64,000 bases of DNA from Brachybacterium tyrofermentans (GTDB lineage Bacteria > Actinomycetota > Actinomycetes > Actinomycetales > Dermabacteraceae): assembly GCF_014897585.1 (NCBI RefSeq), contig NZ_JABUXW010000022.1, forward strand, positions 1-64,000, read 5' to 3'. How positions within the stretch are numbered: the first letter of the stretch is position 1; each line of letters begins with the position of its first letter. The notes beneath the pieces were generated by a model that saw only the letters and a program-made list of their open reading frames with translations, ran no database searches and was not told the origin of the DNA. Below are positions 25,703 to 33,554 of this stretch, piece by piece. The position numbers and the translations under genes were made by a program.

Positions 25703-27061
25703 GTGACAGAGACCCAGGCGACCGTCGATTCCGTCCTCGCGATGCTGCGCGCACAGCCGCACGACGAGGAACAGCTGGAACAGCTCGCCCTCGAGGCGCA
25801 TCTGCTGCCGGTCGGGGAACTCGTCTATCTGCTCGAGTCCCGTCCTGAGACCGAGGCGGCCGTGCTGTTCCGGGTGCTCGACAAGGACCGGGCTCTGGGA
25901 GTCTTCGAGTCGCTGCCCTCCCATCACCAGGCCGAGCTGATCTCGGCTCTGCGCACCCCGCAGGTCGCCGAGATCATCGGCGACCTCGACCCCGACGACC
26001 GTGCCGCCCTGCTGGACGAGCTGCCGGCCTCTGTCGCCGAGCGGCTGATGCATGGTCTCGATGCGGACGAGCGCGCCATGACCACCACGGTGCTGGGCTA
26101 TCCGCGCCATGCCATCGGCCGGTACATGTCACCCGAGGTGCTCACCCTGCTCCCCACGCTCACGGTCCGCGAGGCGATGGCCCACGTGCGGGCCCACGCG
26201 GAGGAGCCCGAGACCGTCTACCTCCTCCCCGTGGTCGACGGGAGCCGGACGCTGCTCGGGGTGGTGGGACTGCGCCGCCTGCTGGTCGCCGACGAGGAGG
26301 CGCTCGTGGGCGACATCGCGCACGAGGCGGTCCGGGCGAGAGCCACGGACGACCGCGAGGATGCCGCCCGGCGCTTCTTCGGCGCGAAGCTCCTGGCCAT
26401 GCCGATCGTGGACAGCGAGGACCGTCTGGTGGGGATCGTGACCGTCGACGACGCCATCGACATCCTCGAGCAGGAGAACACCGAGGACTCCGCGCGCACC
26501 AGCGGCTCCGAGCCCCTGCGACGGGCGTACCTGTCCACCCCGATCATCGGGATCGTGCGGAGCCGTATCGTCTGGCTGCTCGTGCTGGCCATCTCCGCGA
26601 TCCTCACCGTGCAGGTGCTCGAGGTGTTCGAGGACCGTCTCGACCAGGTGGTGATCCTGGCCCTGTTCATCCCGCTCCTGACCGGCACCGGTGGCAACAC
26701 CGGCAACCAGGCCGCGACCACCGTGACCCGTGCGCTCGCCGTGGGCGAGGTGAGGGTGAGGGACCTGCCGCGCGTGGTCTGGCAGGAGCTGCGCGTGGGC
26801 GCGACCCTCGGCGCCGTGCTGGGAGCCCTCGGGTTCCTCGTCTCCGGCCTGGTCTACGGATGGGCGATCGGCACGGTGATGGGGCTGACCCTGCTGTCGA
26901 TCTGCACCATGGCCGCGATCGTCGGCGGCCTGATGCCTCTGGTCGCGAAGCGGGTGGGGGCGGATCCGGCGGTGTTCTCCAACCCCTTCATCTCCACCTT
27001 CTGCGACGCCACCGGCCTGATCATCTACTTCACGATCGCGACGGCCGTGCTGGGGCTCTGA
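25703..27061 (+). CDS. mgtE: Magnesium transporter MgtE
   Basis: 452 residues. N-terminal helical MgtE_N domain, full of short repeats (LLPVGELVYLLESRPETEAAVLFRVL, LLDELPASVAERL), then two CBS domains (about residues 130-260, with MAHVRAHAEEPETVYLLPVVDG and GIVTVDDAIDILEQENTED) that sense Mg2+, and a C-terminal channel part with about five helices including the pore motif LTGTGGNTGNQAATTVTRAL. It imports Mg2+ across the membrane. GTG 25703 lies six bases after a CACAAT box, with GGAG too close to act as a normal ribosome binding site, so it is probably leaderless. Confidence 0.95.
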   Translation: MTETQATVDSVLAMLRAQPHDEEQLEQLALEAHLLPVGELVYLLESRPETEAAVLFRVLDKDRALGVFESLPSHHQAELISALRTPQVAEIIGDLDPDDRAALLDELPASVAERLMHGLDADERAMTTTVLGYPRHAIGRYMSPEVLTLLPTLTVREAMAHVRAHAEEPETVYLLPVVDGSRTLLGVVGLRRLLVADEEALVGDIAHEAVRARATDDREDAARRFFGAKLLAMPIVDSEDRLVGIVTVDDAIDILEQENTEDSARTSGSEPLRRAYLSTPIIGIVRSRIVWLLVLAISAILTVQVLEVFEDRLDQVVILALFIPLLTGTGGNTGNQAATTVTRALAVGEVRVRDLPRVVWQELRVGATLGAVLGALGFLVSGLVYGWAIGTVMGLTLLSICTMAAIVGGLMPLVAKRVGADPAVFSNPFISTFCDATGLIIYFTIATAVLGL

Positions 27062-27112
27062 CGACCCGGCCGGACTGTGCCCGGCGTGGCCGACCCCTGC
27101 CCGACGTGCGCC

Positions 27113-27155
27113 GATTCCCCCGATTCGTGCCGTTGATGGCACATTTCGAGAGTTT
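27113..27155. repeat. Palindromic repeat element, copy B
   Basis: Shares GATTCCC.CGATTC.TGCCG.TG.TGG..CAT.TCGAG with copy A at 25389-25432. The outer arms have decayed, but an inner GTGCC/GGCAC pairing exists (27127-27131 with 27138-27142). It starts 51 bp after the mgtE stop. Confidence 0.55.
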
Positions 27156-27230
27156 CTATAGCTGAGGTTGGGCGTGTCCTGGCCCGGGCTCGGCAGGGCC
27201 GACGCAGCCCGCCCCTGGGTCCAGCGGCGA

Positions 27231-28550
27231 TCAGGCCCCGTCGCCGACGGAGATCGCCTCGGCCTCCTCGACGGGGGTGAGCTGGTGGTGCGTGCCGACG
27301 GCGGCGAGGTGGCGTCGGCCGAGCACGAGCATGATCATCGAGACCACGAGCGCCCCGGCGGCGAGCAGGTACGGGGCACCGGCGGCGGTCGCGGCGGCGA
27401 GCGGGCCGGCGATGGCGGGTGCGATCGCGCCGCCGAGGAAGCGCACGCCGGAGTATGCGGAGCTGGCGACTCCGCGGGGCAGGTCGGTGGCTTCCATGAC
27501 GGTCTCAGTCAGCGCCGTGTTCATGATGCCCAGCAGCAGTCCGCCGATCACGATCAGGGCGATCAGCCCGGCCATGGAGGTGTGGAAGATGCTCATGACG
27601 ACCATCAGCACGGCGAGCAGGCCGAGCACGGTCAGCAGCGTGGGGATCAGCCCGAGCTTCCGGGTGAGGATCGGGGCGACGAACACCGAGGTGATCGCGA
27701 GGCCCAGGCCCCAGCCGAAGAACACGCCGCCGATGCCGAGGGCACCGAACTCCATGCCGTGTTCGGCGGCGGCCGCCTCGAGCGGGAAGGGCGAGTAGGC
27801 CAGCAGCGTGAAGAATGCGAAGTTGTAGAAGATCGCGGTGAGGGCGAGGGTGCGCAGCGCGGGATGGGACAGGGCGCGCAGCGAGGCCAGCGGCGCGACG
27901 TGCGCGGGCTTGGCCTCCTTCTTCAGCAGCACCACGATCGCGAGGAAGCCGACGGCCATCAGCACGGCGGTGCCGGCGAAGGGGGCGCGCCAGGAGACGT
28001 TGCCGAGCAGTCCGCCGAGCAGCGGGCCGAGCGCCATGCCGATGCCGAGCGCGGTCTCGTACAGGATGATCGCGCCGGCGCTGGGGCCGGCGGTGGCGCC
28101 GACGATCGCGGCCAGGGCCGTGGAGATGAAGAGGGCGTTGCCGAGGCCCCAGCCGGCGCGCAGGCCGATGATCTCCCAGACGCCGCCCGCGCCCGCGGCG
28201 AGCGCCGCGAAGAGCACCACCAGCACGAGGCCGATGAGCAGGGTGCGCTTCACCCCGATCTTCGAGGCGAACTAGCTGGTGAAGAACATGGCGATCGCGG
28301 TGATGAAGAGGTAGCTGGTGAACAGCAGCATCGCCTGCGACGGGGTGGCCTCCAGCTGGGTGCTGATCGCGGGGAGGATCGGGTCCACCAGGCCGATGCC
28401 CATGAAGGACACGGTCGCGGCGAAGGCGATCGCCCAGACGGACTTGGGCTGGCGGAACGCCTCGCGCAGGGTGGGGGCGGCGTTCTGGGCAGCAGCAGTC
28501 GGAGTGCCCGCAGGGGTGGAGGCCGTGGCCTCGGTGGGTCGTGCGGTCAT
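27231..28550 (-). pseudogene. MFS transporter interrupted by an in-frame TAG
   Basis: 439 codons from ATG 28550. The first 92 residues end FLFITAIAMFFTS, TAG follows at 28272-28274, and the same frame continues FASKIGVKRTLLIGLVLVVLF. In MFS proteins this place is motif A, where F(S/T)GW(L/F)ASRxGxK is usual, so the TAG replaces a Trp (TGG to TAG). All other segments are intact: twelve helices and the second motif-A-like region. Either this is a nonsense allele, a sequencing error, or a readthrough stop. The gene follows the MarR regulator on the same strand (77 nt apart), which suggests a MarR-controlled drug exporter. The part after the stop could begin translation at GTG 28253, giving a truncated protein. 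Confidence 0.75.
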
Positions 28551-28627
28551 GCGTGGGGGTCCTTAGGTCGGAAAAGGGGTGGGGTGAGGACGGGCTGGGG
28601 GAGTGAGGGCGGAGCGGTGGGGAGAGG

Positions 28628-29068
28628 TCATCCGTCGTGGGAGTCGACGAGTCCGGCGAGGATCTCGGCGGCGCGCTCGAGGGTCGCGATGTCCTCGGCG
28701 GGGAGCGGCTCCAGGAGTCCGCCGACGCCCGTCGCGAGCTGGGAGCGCCAGGCGGTGAGCTGTCCCGTGCCCTGCTCGGTGGTGCTGACGAGCGAGGAGC
28801 GGGAGTCCGTCGGGTCGGGTTCCCGGCGCACCAGCCCCTCCTCCTCGAGCCGCTTGATGACGGTGGTCGCCGTGGGGCGGGAGACCCGCTCGCGGTCGGC
28901 GATCTCGCTCAGCCGCAGGGGGCCGTGCCGCTCGATCGTGGCGACCACGCGCCAGGAGACGGTCCCGACGCCGACTTCGGAGCGGCGTGCTGCGAGTCGG
29001 GAGAACTGGCTGCAGACCAGCGCGAGGTGCTGCGGGAGGTCACCGGGTGCATCAACAGAAGTCATCAC
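28628..29068 (-). CDS. MarR family transcriptional regulator
   Basis: 146 residues including the winged HTH: VSWRVVATIERHGPLRLSEIADRERVSRPTATTVIKRLEEEGLV, then the wing EPDPTDSRSSLVSTTEQG. MarR dimers bind palindromes and release on binding drugs or phenolics. The gene lies upstream of the interrupted MFS exporter in the same direction, so it presumably controls it. GTG 29068 is adjacent to ATG 29065; the -10 box TACCCT ends eight bases before the GTG and no ribosome binding site is visible, so it is read as leaderless. Confidence 0.85.
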   Translation of the reverse strand: MMTSVDAPGDLPQHLALVCSQFSRLAARRSEVGVGTVSWRVVATIERHGPLRLSEIADRERVSRPTATTVIKRLEEEGLVRREPDPTDSRSSLVSTTEQGTGQLTAWRSQLATGVGGLLEPLPAEDIATLERAAEILAGLVDSHDG

Positions 29069-29076
29069 GAGGAGAC

Positions 29077-29105
29077 AGGGTAGTTCGCAATGCAAACTAA
29101 AACAA
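29077..29105 (-). promoter_or_regulatory. MarR promoter with operator in the spacer
   Basis: On the minus strand TTGTTT (29100-29105) is 17 nt upstream of TACCCT (29077-29082). The whole spacer is filled by GTTTGCATTGCGAAC (29083-29097), a 15-bp palindrome with one mismatch. A further exact half-site TGCGAAC lies at 29115-29121 on the plus strand. Autorepression of marR and the exporter is expected. Confidence 0.65.
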
Positions 29106-29229
29106 GTGAGGGATGCGAACTGGTTGTGTGCGTCTCACGGGGCGGGTGGGCCCGGGGGCCTGCGGGTGAAGGCGGGACGCCGTGGCGGCTTCGTCCCGGA
29201 CGCGATCGTCAGGCCAGCTCGACCGGGCG

Positions 29230-29964
29230 TCAGGTGGACGCCAGGAGCTCTATCAGCCTCGCAAGGCGATGCAAGCCTCGGGCATCGAGGTCGACCTGAT
29301 CTAATGTCTTGCGCAATCCGAAGATGACGCGCGCCCTTTGGCGGCGACGTAGTTGGAGGAGTTCGCGCCGGTCACCCGGTCCGAGGATGTCTGCCAGTGC
29401 TGCGATGTCCTCCAGATGCCTGGTCTTGTTGGCGTCGAGAGGGATCAGTAGAGCCGAGCTTTTTTCGTACAAGGCGCCGACGAGGTTGGGACGATTCACA
29501 TCGAGCTCGAGGTCGTCGACGTGCACACGGACGCGCTCGGTTCGGTCCAGTCCGAATTGGGCTCCGCGGGTCGCCAGAGGCCTTCCGATCCCTGGGTGCT
29601 TCCTGTCAAGGATCCGTGCGCCGAGGAAGTCGGGGGTCAGGACGTCGATCTGGGCGTCGCCCCGTGCCCACCTGTGGTCCTGACCGGACGGGTTCAAGCC
29701 GTCCGGCGCGAATCCGGCGGCGCGCAGCGCAGCGACTATGCGATCGATCGCGCGGGGCTCGGCGCGTACGTCCAGGATCACGTCGATGTCGCGAGTTGAG
29801 CGGGTTGAATCGTAGTGGCGCTCTGCCAGGTGGAGGCGGACGAGGCTACCCCCGGCGAGAGACCATCCCGAGGGCATCCGGCGGGCGACATCCGCCATGC
29901 CTTCCCAGGAGGCGTGCTCTCGGTGGTCCGCGGTGAGGAGGTGCGCGACCGGGGCGTTGTTCAT
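29230..29964 (-). CDS. Nucleotidyltransferase-fold protein, AbiEii-like toxin candidate
   Basis: 244 residues. LAGGSLVRLHLAERHYDSTRSTRDIDVILDV has the GG(S/T) and TxDxD motif of the Pol-beta-like nucleotidyltransferase superfamily, as in AbiEii and MNT toxins. The middle has WARGDAQIDVLTPDFLG and an Arg/Lys-rich helical C-terminus (RRRQRARVIFGLRKTLDQ). It overlaps the upstream HTH gene by 4 bp (ATGA), so both are made from one transcript. AbiEii-type proteins transfer nucleotides to tRNA or similar targets; the target here is unknown. Resembles 'nucleotidyl transferase AbiEii/AbiGii' annotations but is not a close AbiE relative by visible motifs. Confidence 0.7.
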   Translation of the reverse strand: MNNAPVAHLLTADHREHASWEGMADVARRMPSGWSLAGGSLVRLHLAERHYDSTRSTRDIDVILDVRAEPRAIDRIVAALRAAGFAPDGLNPSGQDHRWARGDAQIDVLTPDFLGARILDRKHPGIGRPLATRGAQFGLDRTERVRVHVDDLELDVNRPNLVGALYEKSSALLIPLDANKTRHLEDIAALADILGPGDRRELLQLRRRQRARVIFGLRKTLDQVDLDARGLHRLARLIELLAST

Positions 29965-30611
29965 CGGCCGCGCTCCTCGATCAACTGGTCGAGGAGTCGC
30001 TCGGCTTCGGCGGTGCTGCGCGCGCGGTGGTCATCCAGAAGGTCCGCGATGATGTGCAGTCTGCGGGTTCGGGGCGGCGGGTCCTGTGCTCGCAAAACGA
30101 CATTCGCTTCGCGTCGGCTCGCCGGGTCGAGCATGTGGAACAGTTCGATGTCGTCGAGGGTCGCCGACGAGACGTACGCGTCGACGGAGGCGCCGTACAC
30201 CTCGGCGTCGGGGTGCGAGATGCCGGTGAGCGCGAGACGGGGGTCGATGCGGAGTTCGGCGACGTCTGCATCGCCTGCCCGAAAACGATGGACGTGGAGG
30301 TCGGGTCGACGCGCATACTCCGCGATCTGGGGTAGCCCGAGTCGGGTGATCAGCGACGCCCGTTCTCGCGCTCGCCGCAGTCTGTCCGGATGGAGTCCGG
30401 TCGTGTCGCCGTCGAGGTACGCGGCGAGTTCGTCGAACGTGGCAGTGGAGAGCTTTCGGCCGGGACGTTGCGGCCTAGGGGTGTCGACGTCGTCGGCGAT
30501 GACCCACTCCCGCCCGACCTTGCGGGCGGGGAGACGTCCGGTGAGGATTCGCTTCCGCACGGCTTGCGAGGAGATGCCGGCCCGCTCCGCGTACTCCTGA
30601 ATACTCAACAT
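29961..30611 (-). CDS. HTH protein, antitoxin candidate of the nucleotidyltransferase pair
   Basis: 216 residues. N-terminal excisionase-type HTH (MLSIQEYAERAGISSQAVRKRILTGRLPARKVGREWVI) followed by a 160-residue domain I cannot name (ITRLGLPQIAEYARRPDLHV, ISHPDAEVYGASVDAYVSS, FHMLDPASRREANVVLRA). An operator palindrome overlaps its start codon and promoter, so it probably represses its own operon, as antitoxins do. ATG 30611 lies six bases after a TACCAT box with no ribosome binding site, so the transcript is likely leaderless. It differs from AbiEi, which has a winged HTH; this suggests a different antitoxin type. Confidence 0.7.
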   Translation of the reverse strand: MLSIQEYAERAGISSQAVRKRILTGRLPARKVGREWVIADDVDTPRPQRPGRKLSTATFDELAAYLDGDTTGLHPDRLRRARERASLITRLGLPQIAEYARRPDLHVHRFRAGDADVAELRIDPRLALTGISHPDAEVYGASVDAYVSSATLDDIELFHMLDPASRREANVVLRAQDPPPRTRRLHIIADLLDDHRARSTAEAERLLDQLIEERGR

Positions 30612-30647
30612 GGCAGAATGGTATCGCTGGCAAAACCAATCTGCCAT
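30610..30647. promoter_or_regulatory. Operator palindrome over the HTH/nucleotidyltransferase promoter
   Basis: ATGGCAGAATGGT (30610-30622) and ACCAATCTGCCAT (30635-30647) are complementary in 12 of 13 positions with a 12-bp spacer. It covers the -10 box (TACCAT on the minus strand, 30618-30623) and touches the start codon. Confidence 0.7.
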
Positions 30648-30701
30648 GTTTGCAGGTGAGGAGAGGCTCCACGTTCGTGGGGGAGCGTGGAAGGCCGGGT
30701 G

Positions 30702-31766
30702 TCAGCGGATCACAGGATCCGCGGCGCCGCCGGAGAGCAGTGCGTCGAGGTCGCTCCGTCGCGGTGCGCCTTCCCAGTCCCCGGGGGTGGTGCAGGCCAG
30801 CGCCCCGCAGGCGTTCGCGCGGGCCAGGCGTGCGGCCACGTCCAGTCCGTCGAGCTGAGCGCTGAGATATCCGGCCACGAAGGCATCCCCGGCGCCGACG
30901 GTGTCGACCACGTCGACCCGGTGCCCGGGAGCCTCCTGGATCTGGCCATCCGCGAGCGCCGCACCGCCGTCGGCCCCGAGCTTCACGACCACCTGGCGGC
31001 CGTCGGCCTCGAGTGCGCGCAGCAGGGTCTGGTGGTCGAGCTCGTCGGCAGCGGCGGCGGCAGCACCTGCCCCGTCAGCGCCGTCTGCGCCGGCCCCGCC
31101 TGCGGTGGGGGCGAGGATCGAGAGCTCCTCCGGCCCGCCGAACACGATGTCGACGTGCTCGAGGATTTCGCCCAGGCGCTCCGCGAGCAGCTCCTGCGAG
31201 CCGAGGCGGGAGCGGTAGTTCACGTCGAGGCTGATCTGCACGCCCGCCGCGACGGCGCGCTGCACGGCGGCGACGTTGGTGGCGTGCGCGGTCTCCGACA
31301 GCAGCGGGGTGATGCCGCTGAGGTGCAGGATCCGCGCCTGCTCGATGAGCCCGGCCGGGAGGTCGTCCGGCGTGAGCGCGGAGGCGGCGGACCCGGCGCG
31401 GTAGTAGTCCACGCGCGTGGTGGTGCCGCTGGGTCGGGACTTGAGCATGAGGCCCGTCGGCCGTGTCGGATCGACGGTGCAGTGCACCTCGACCCCTTCG
31501 GCGCGGATCTCGCGCATCACCCGCGTGCCCAGCGGGTCGTCGCCCACCCGGCTCACCCAGGCCACGGGGACGTCGAGGCGGCGCAGGCCGATCGCGAGGT
31601 TCGACTCGGCGCCGCCCAGGGAGATGTCCACCGAGGGCAGGTGGGCGAGCGAGCCGATGGTGCCGCTGCGCATCATCGCCATCGTCTCGCCGACGGCGAC
31701 CACGCGCGCGGCCGACGGGGCAGATGCCGACGCGGCGGACGACGCGGCCGACGGGGCCCCGCTCAT
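30702..31766 (-). CDS. kdgK: PfkB-family sugar kinase, 2-keto-3-deoxygluconate kinase
   Basis: 354 residues. It has the PfkB signatures SLGGAESNLAIGLRRL in the N-terminal half and DTVGAGDAFVAGYL (catalytic Asp of the GAGD) in the C-terminal half, with an Ala/Ser-rich N-terminus and an Ala/Gly linker ([18 protein letters not shown]) in the middle. KDG kinases phosphorylate 2-keto-3-deoxygluconate to KDPG. Context makes this the likely substrate: the gene overlaps the KDPG aldolase gene by 4 bp. Fructokinase or ribokinase activity cannot be excluded by sequence. Confidence 0.8.
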   Translation of the reverse strand: MSGAPSAASSAASASAPSAARVVAVGETMAMMRSGTIGSLAHLPSVDISLGGAESNLAIGLRRLDVPVAWVSRVGDDPLGTRVMREIRAEGVEVHCTVDPTRPTGLMLKSRPSGTTTRVDYYRAGSAASALTPDDLPAGLIEQARILHLSGITPLLSETAHATNVAAVQRAVAAGVQISLDVNYRSRLGSQELLAERLGEILEHVDIVFGGPEELSILAPTAGGAGADGADGAGAAAAAADELDHQTLLRALEADGRQVVVKLGADGGAALADGQIQEAPGHRVDVVDTVGAGDAFVAGYLSAQLDGLDVAARLARANACGALACTTPGDWEGAPRRSDLDALLSGGAADPVIR

Positions 31767-32416
31767 GCCCCGGCCTCGCGGGTGGTCACGCCCACGAACT
31801 GGGCGGCGCGGTCGGCGAGGGCGCCGAGGTCGCCGCCCTTGAGCGCATCGCCGAGCAGCGGGCCGCCCACGGAGACGGCGTCGGCCCCGGCCTGCAGCCA
31901 GGCACCCGCCGCCTCGAGGTCCACGCCGCCGGAGGGGATCACGCGGATGCCGGGGAACGGCCCGCGCAGGTCCTTGAGATAGCCGGGGCCCACCACGCTC
32001 GCCGGGAACACCTTGACCGCCGCCGCGCCCGCGGCCCAGCCCGTGTGCAGCTCGCTCGGGGTGAGGCCGCCGGGCACGATCGCGATGCCGGCCTCGGTCG
32101 CCGCGTCGAGCAGGTCCGCCCGGGTGATGGGGGTGACGATGTAGTGGGCGCCGAGCTCGGCGGCACGCCGCAGGTCGTCGGGGTCGGTGACGGTGCCGAT
32201 GCCGATGTCGAGCCGGTCGCCGAAGCGCTCCAGCAGGCCGGGCAGCTCGTCGAGAGTCCCGGGCGTGGAGAGCGTCAGCTCGACGGAGCGGATGCCGGCG
32301 CCGGCGAGGGTCTCCAGGACGGGCGCGTACTGGTCGGCGCGCTCGCCGCGGATCACGACGATGAGGCGGGCGGCCGCGGTGCGCTCGGGAAGCGTGGGGC
32401 GTTCGATGCTGGTCAT
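31763..32416 (-). CDS. eda: KDPG/KHG aldolase
   Basis: 217 residues, the class I aldolase that splits 2-keto-3-deoxy-6-phosphogluconate into pyruvate and glyceraldehyde-3-phosphate. Glu46 in SVELTLSTPG and the Schiff-base Lys135 in AAVKVFPAS are both present, along with IVPGGLTP and IPSGGVDLE phosphate-binding loops. ATG 32416 follows GAGGAG; the upstream frame is low-complexity and not used. It overlaps kdgK by 4 bp. Confidence 0.9.
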   Translation of the reverse strand: MTSIERPTLPERTAAARLIVVIRGERADQYAPVLETLAGAGIRSVELTLSTPGTLDELPGLLERFGDRLDIGIGTVTDPDDLRRAAELGAHYIVTPITRADLLDAATEAGIAIVPGGLTPSELHTGWAAGAAAVKVFPASVVGPGYLKDLRGPFPGIRVIPSGGVDLEAAGAWLQAGADAVSVGGPLLGDALKGGDLGALADRAAQFVGVTTREAGA

Positions 32417-32469
32417 GGCGGGCTCCTCGGAGAGGTCGGTACGGACGGAACGGGCAGACGACAGAGGCG

Positions 32470-32517
32470 ACGGAGACTGCGGGAACTGTGGAGACGGCGG
32501 GAACTGCGGGGACGCAG
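32470..32517. repeat. 18-bp degenerate repeat, about 2.5 units
   Basis: GGAGACTGCGGGAACTGT at about 32471 is followed by GGAGACGGCGGGAACTGC and the start of a third unit, in the 133-nt gap between the dehydrogenase and eda. Confidence 0.55.
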
Positions 32518-32549
32518 GGCCGACGCGCGCGGCGCCGGCACGGCGATCC

Positions 32550-33554
32550 TCACAGCTCGAGCAGCACCTTGGCGGAACGGGAGGCATCCTTCGCGGTCGC
32601 GAACGCCTCGACGGCGTCCGCAGCGGGGATGACCTGGGTGACCACGGCGTCGAAGCGGTCGTCGGCCGCGAGCACCTCGATGGCCTCGTCGATCTCGGTG
32701 TCGAAGCGCTGGGTGCCGCGCAGCTGGACCTCCTTGGCCACGAGCGCGGCGAGGTTCACGGGGATGTCCGTGTTCGGCAGGATCGCGACCTGCACGATGA
32801 TCCCCGCGGGGCGCACGGCGCGCACCCCGGAGGAGAGCGAGACGGGGGCCGAGGAGCACTCGAGCACCACGTCGTAGGCGTTGTCCTCGGGGCTCGCCTC
32901 GGTCACCAGGATCGCCTGCGAGGCGCCGAGAGCCTTCGCCCGCTCGAGCGGCTCGGGGCGCACGTCGGTCACGTCGACGGAGGCCGCCCCGCGGTGCAGG
33001 AGGGAGGCGACGGCCAGCAGACCGATCGGGCCGGAGCCCAGGACCAGGCACTTCTTGCCCGTCACATCACCGGCGATGGTCACGGCGTGCAGGGCGACGG
33101 CGAGCGGCTCCGCGAGCGCCCCCCGACGCAGGGGCAGCGACTCCGGCAGCCGGCGCAGGTTCGCACGGTCGATGACCATGTACTGGGCCGCGGCGCCCTG
33201 GCGATGCGGGGTGACGCTCGCGCTGCCCAGGTAGTCGCCGCCGGGCCACAGGTGCGGACGGTCCTCGATGCCCGGCGCGCTGGCTCCGTACCGGGCCGGG
33301 TGCACGGTCACCGGGGTGCCGGGCGCGAACTCGCCGCGGGGGTCGAGATCGACCACGGCGGAGAGCTCGTGACCGGGGATCAGCGGCTCGGTGATCACGA
33401 ATGCGCCGTTCGCGCCGTGGAAGTAGTAGTGCAGGTCGGAGCCGCAGATGCCGACGTAGGCGATGCGCAGGCGCACCTCGTCCCCGCTCGGCTCGACGTC
33501 GGGGGCGTCCGCCCAGCGGATGTCCTCGGCGGCATGGATGGTCAGGGCCTTCAT
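32550..33554 (-). CDS. Zinc-type alcohol dehydrogenase (MDR), L-idonate-dehydrogenase-like
   Basis: 334 residues. It has the catalytic zinc pattern of MDR enzymes (GICGSDLHYYFHG and IPGHELSAVV) and the cofactor site LVLGSGPIGLLAVASLL. The lobe that normally holds a structural zinc through four Cys is replaced by GIEDRPHLWPGGDYLGSASVTPHRQG, which lacks all four Cys; the PHLWPGG version is known from idonate-dehydrogenase-like actinobacterial members. Expected reaction: oxidation of a sugar acid or polyol (L-idonate, gulonate or similar) to feed the uronate pathway. The stop of uxuB overlaps the start by one base (TGATG), so translation is coupled. Confidence 0.8.
   Translation of the reverse strand: MKALTIHAAEDIRWADAPDVEPSGDEVRLRIAYVGICGSDLHYYFHGANGAFVITEPLIPGHELSAVVDLDPRGEFAPGTPVTVHPARYGASAPGIEDRPHLWPGGDYLGSASVTPHRQGAAAQYMVIDRANLRRLPESLPLRRGALAEPLAVALHAVTIAGDVTGKKCLVLGSGPIGLLAVASLLHRGAASVDVTDVRPEPLERAKALGASQAILVTEASPEDNAYDVVLECSSAPVSLSSGVRAVRPAGIIVQVAILPNTDIPVNLAALVAKEVQLRGTQRFDTEIDEAIEVLAADDRFDAVVTQVIPAADAVEAFATAKDASRSAKVLLEL

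Noticed and set aside
2363..28274. Pyrrolysine or other recoding at TAG
   Set aside because: No PylS/PylT-like gene is visible and the interrupted families do not use a special residue at those places. Kept only as a low-weight question.
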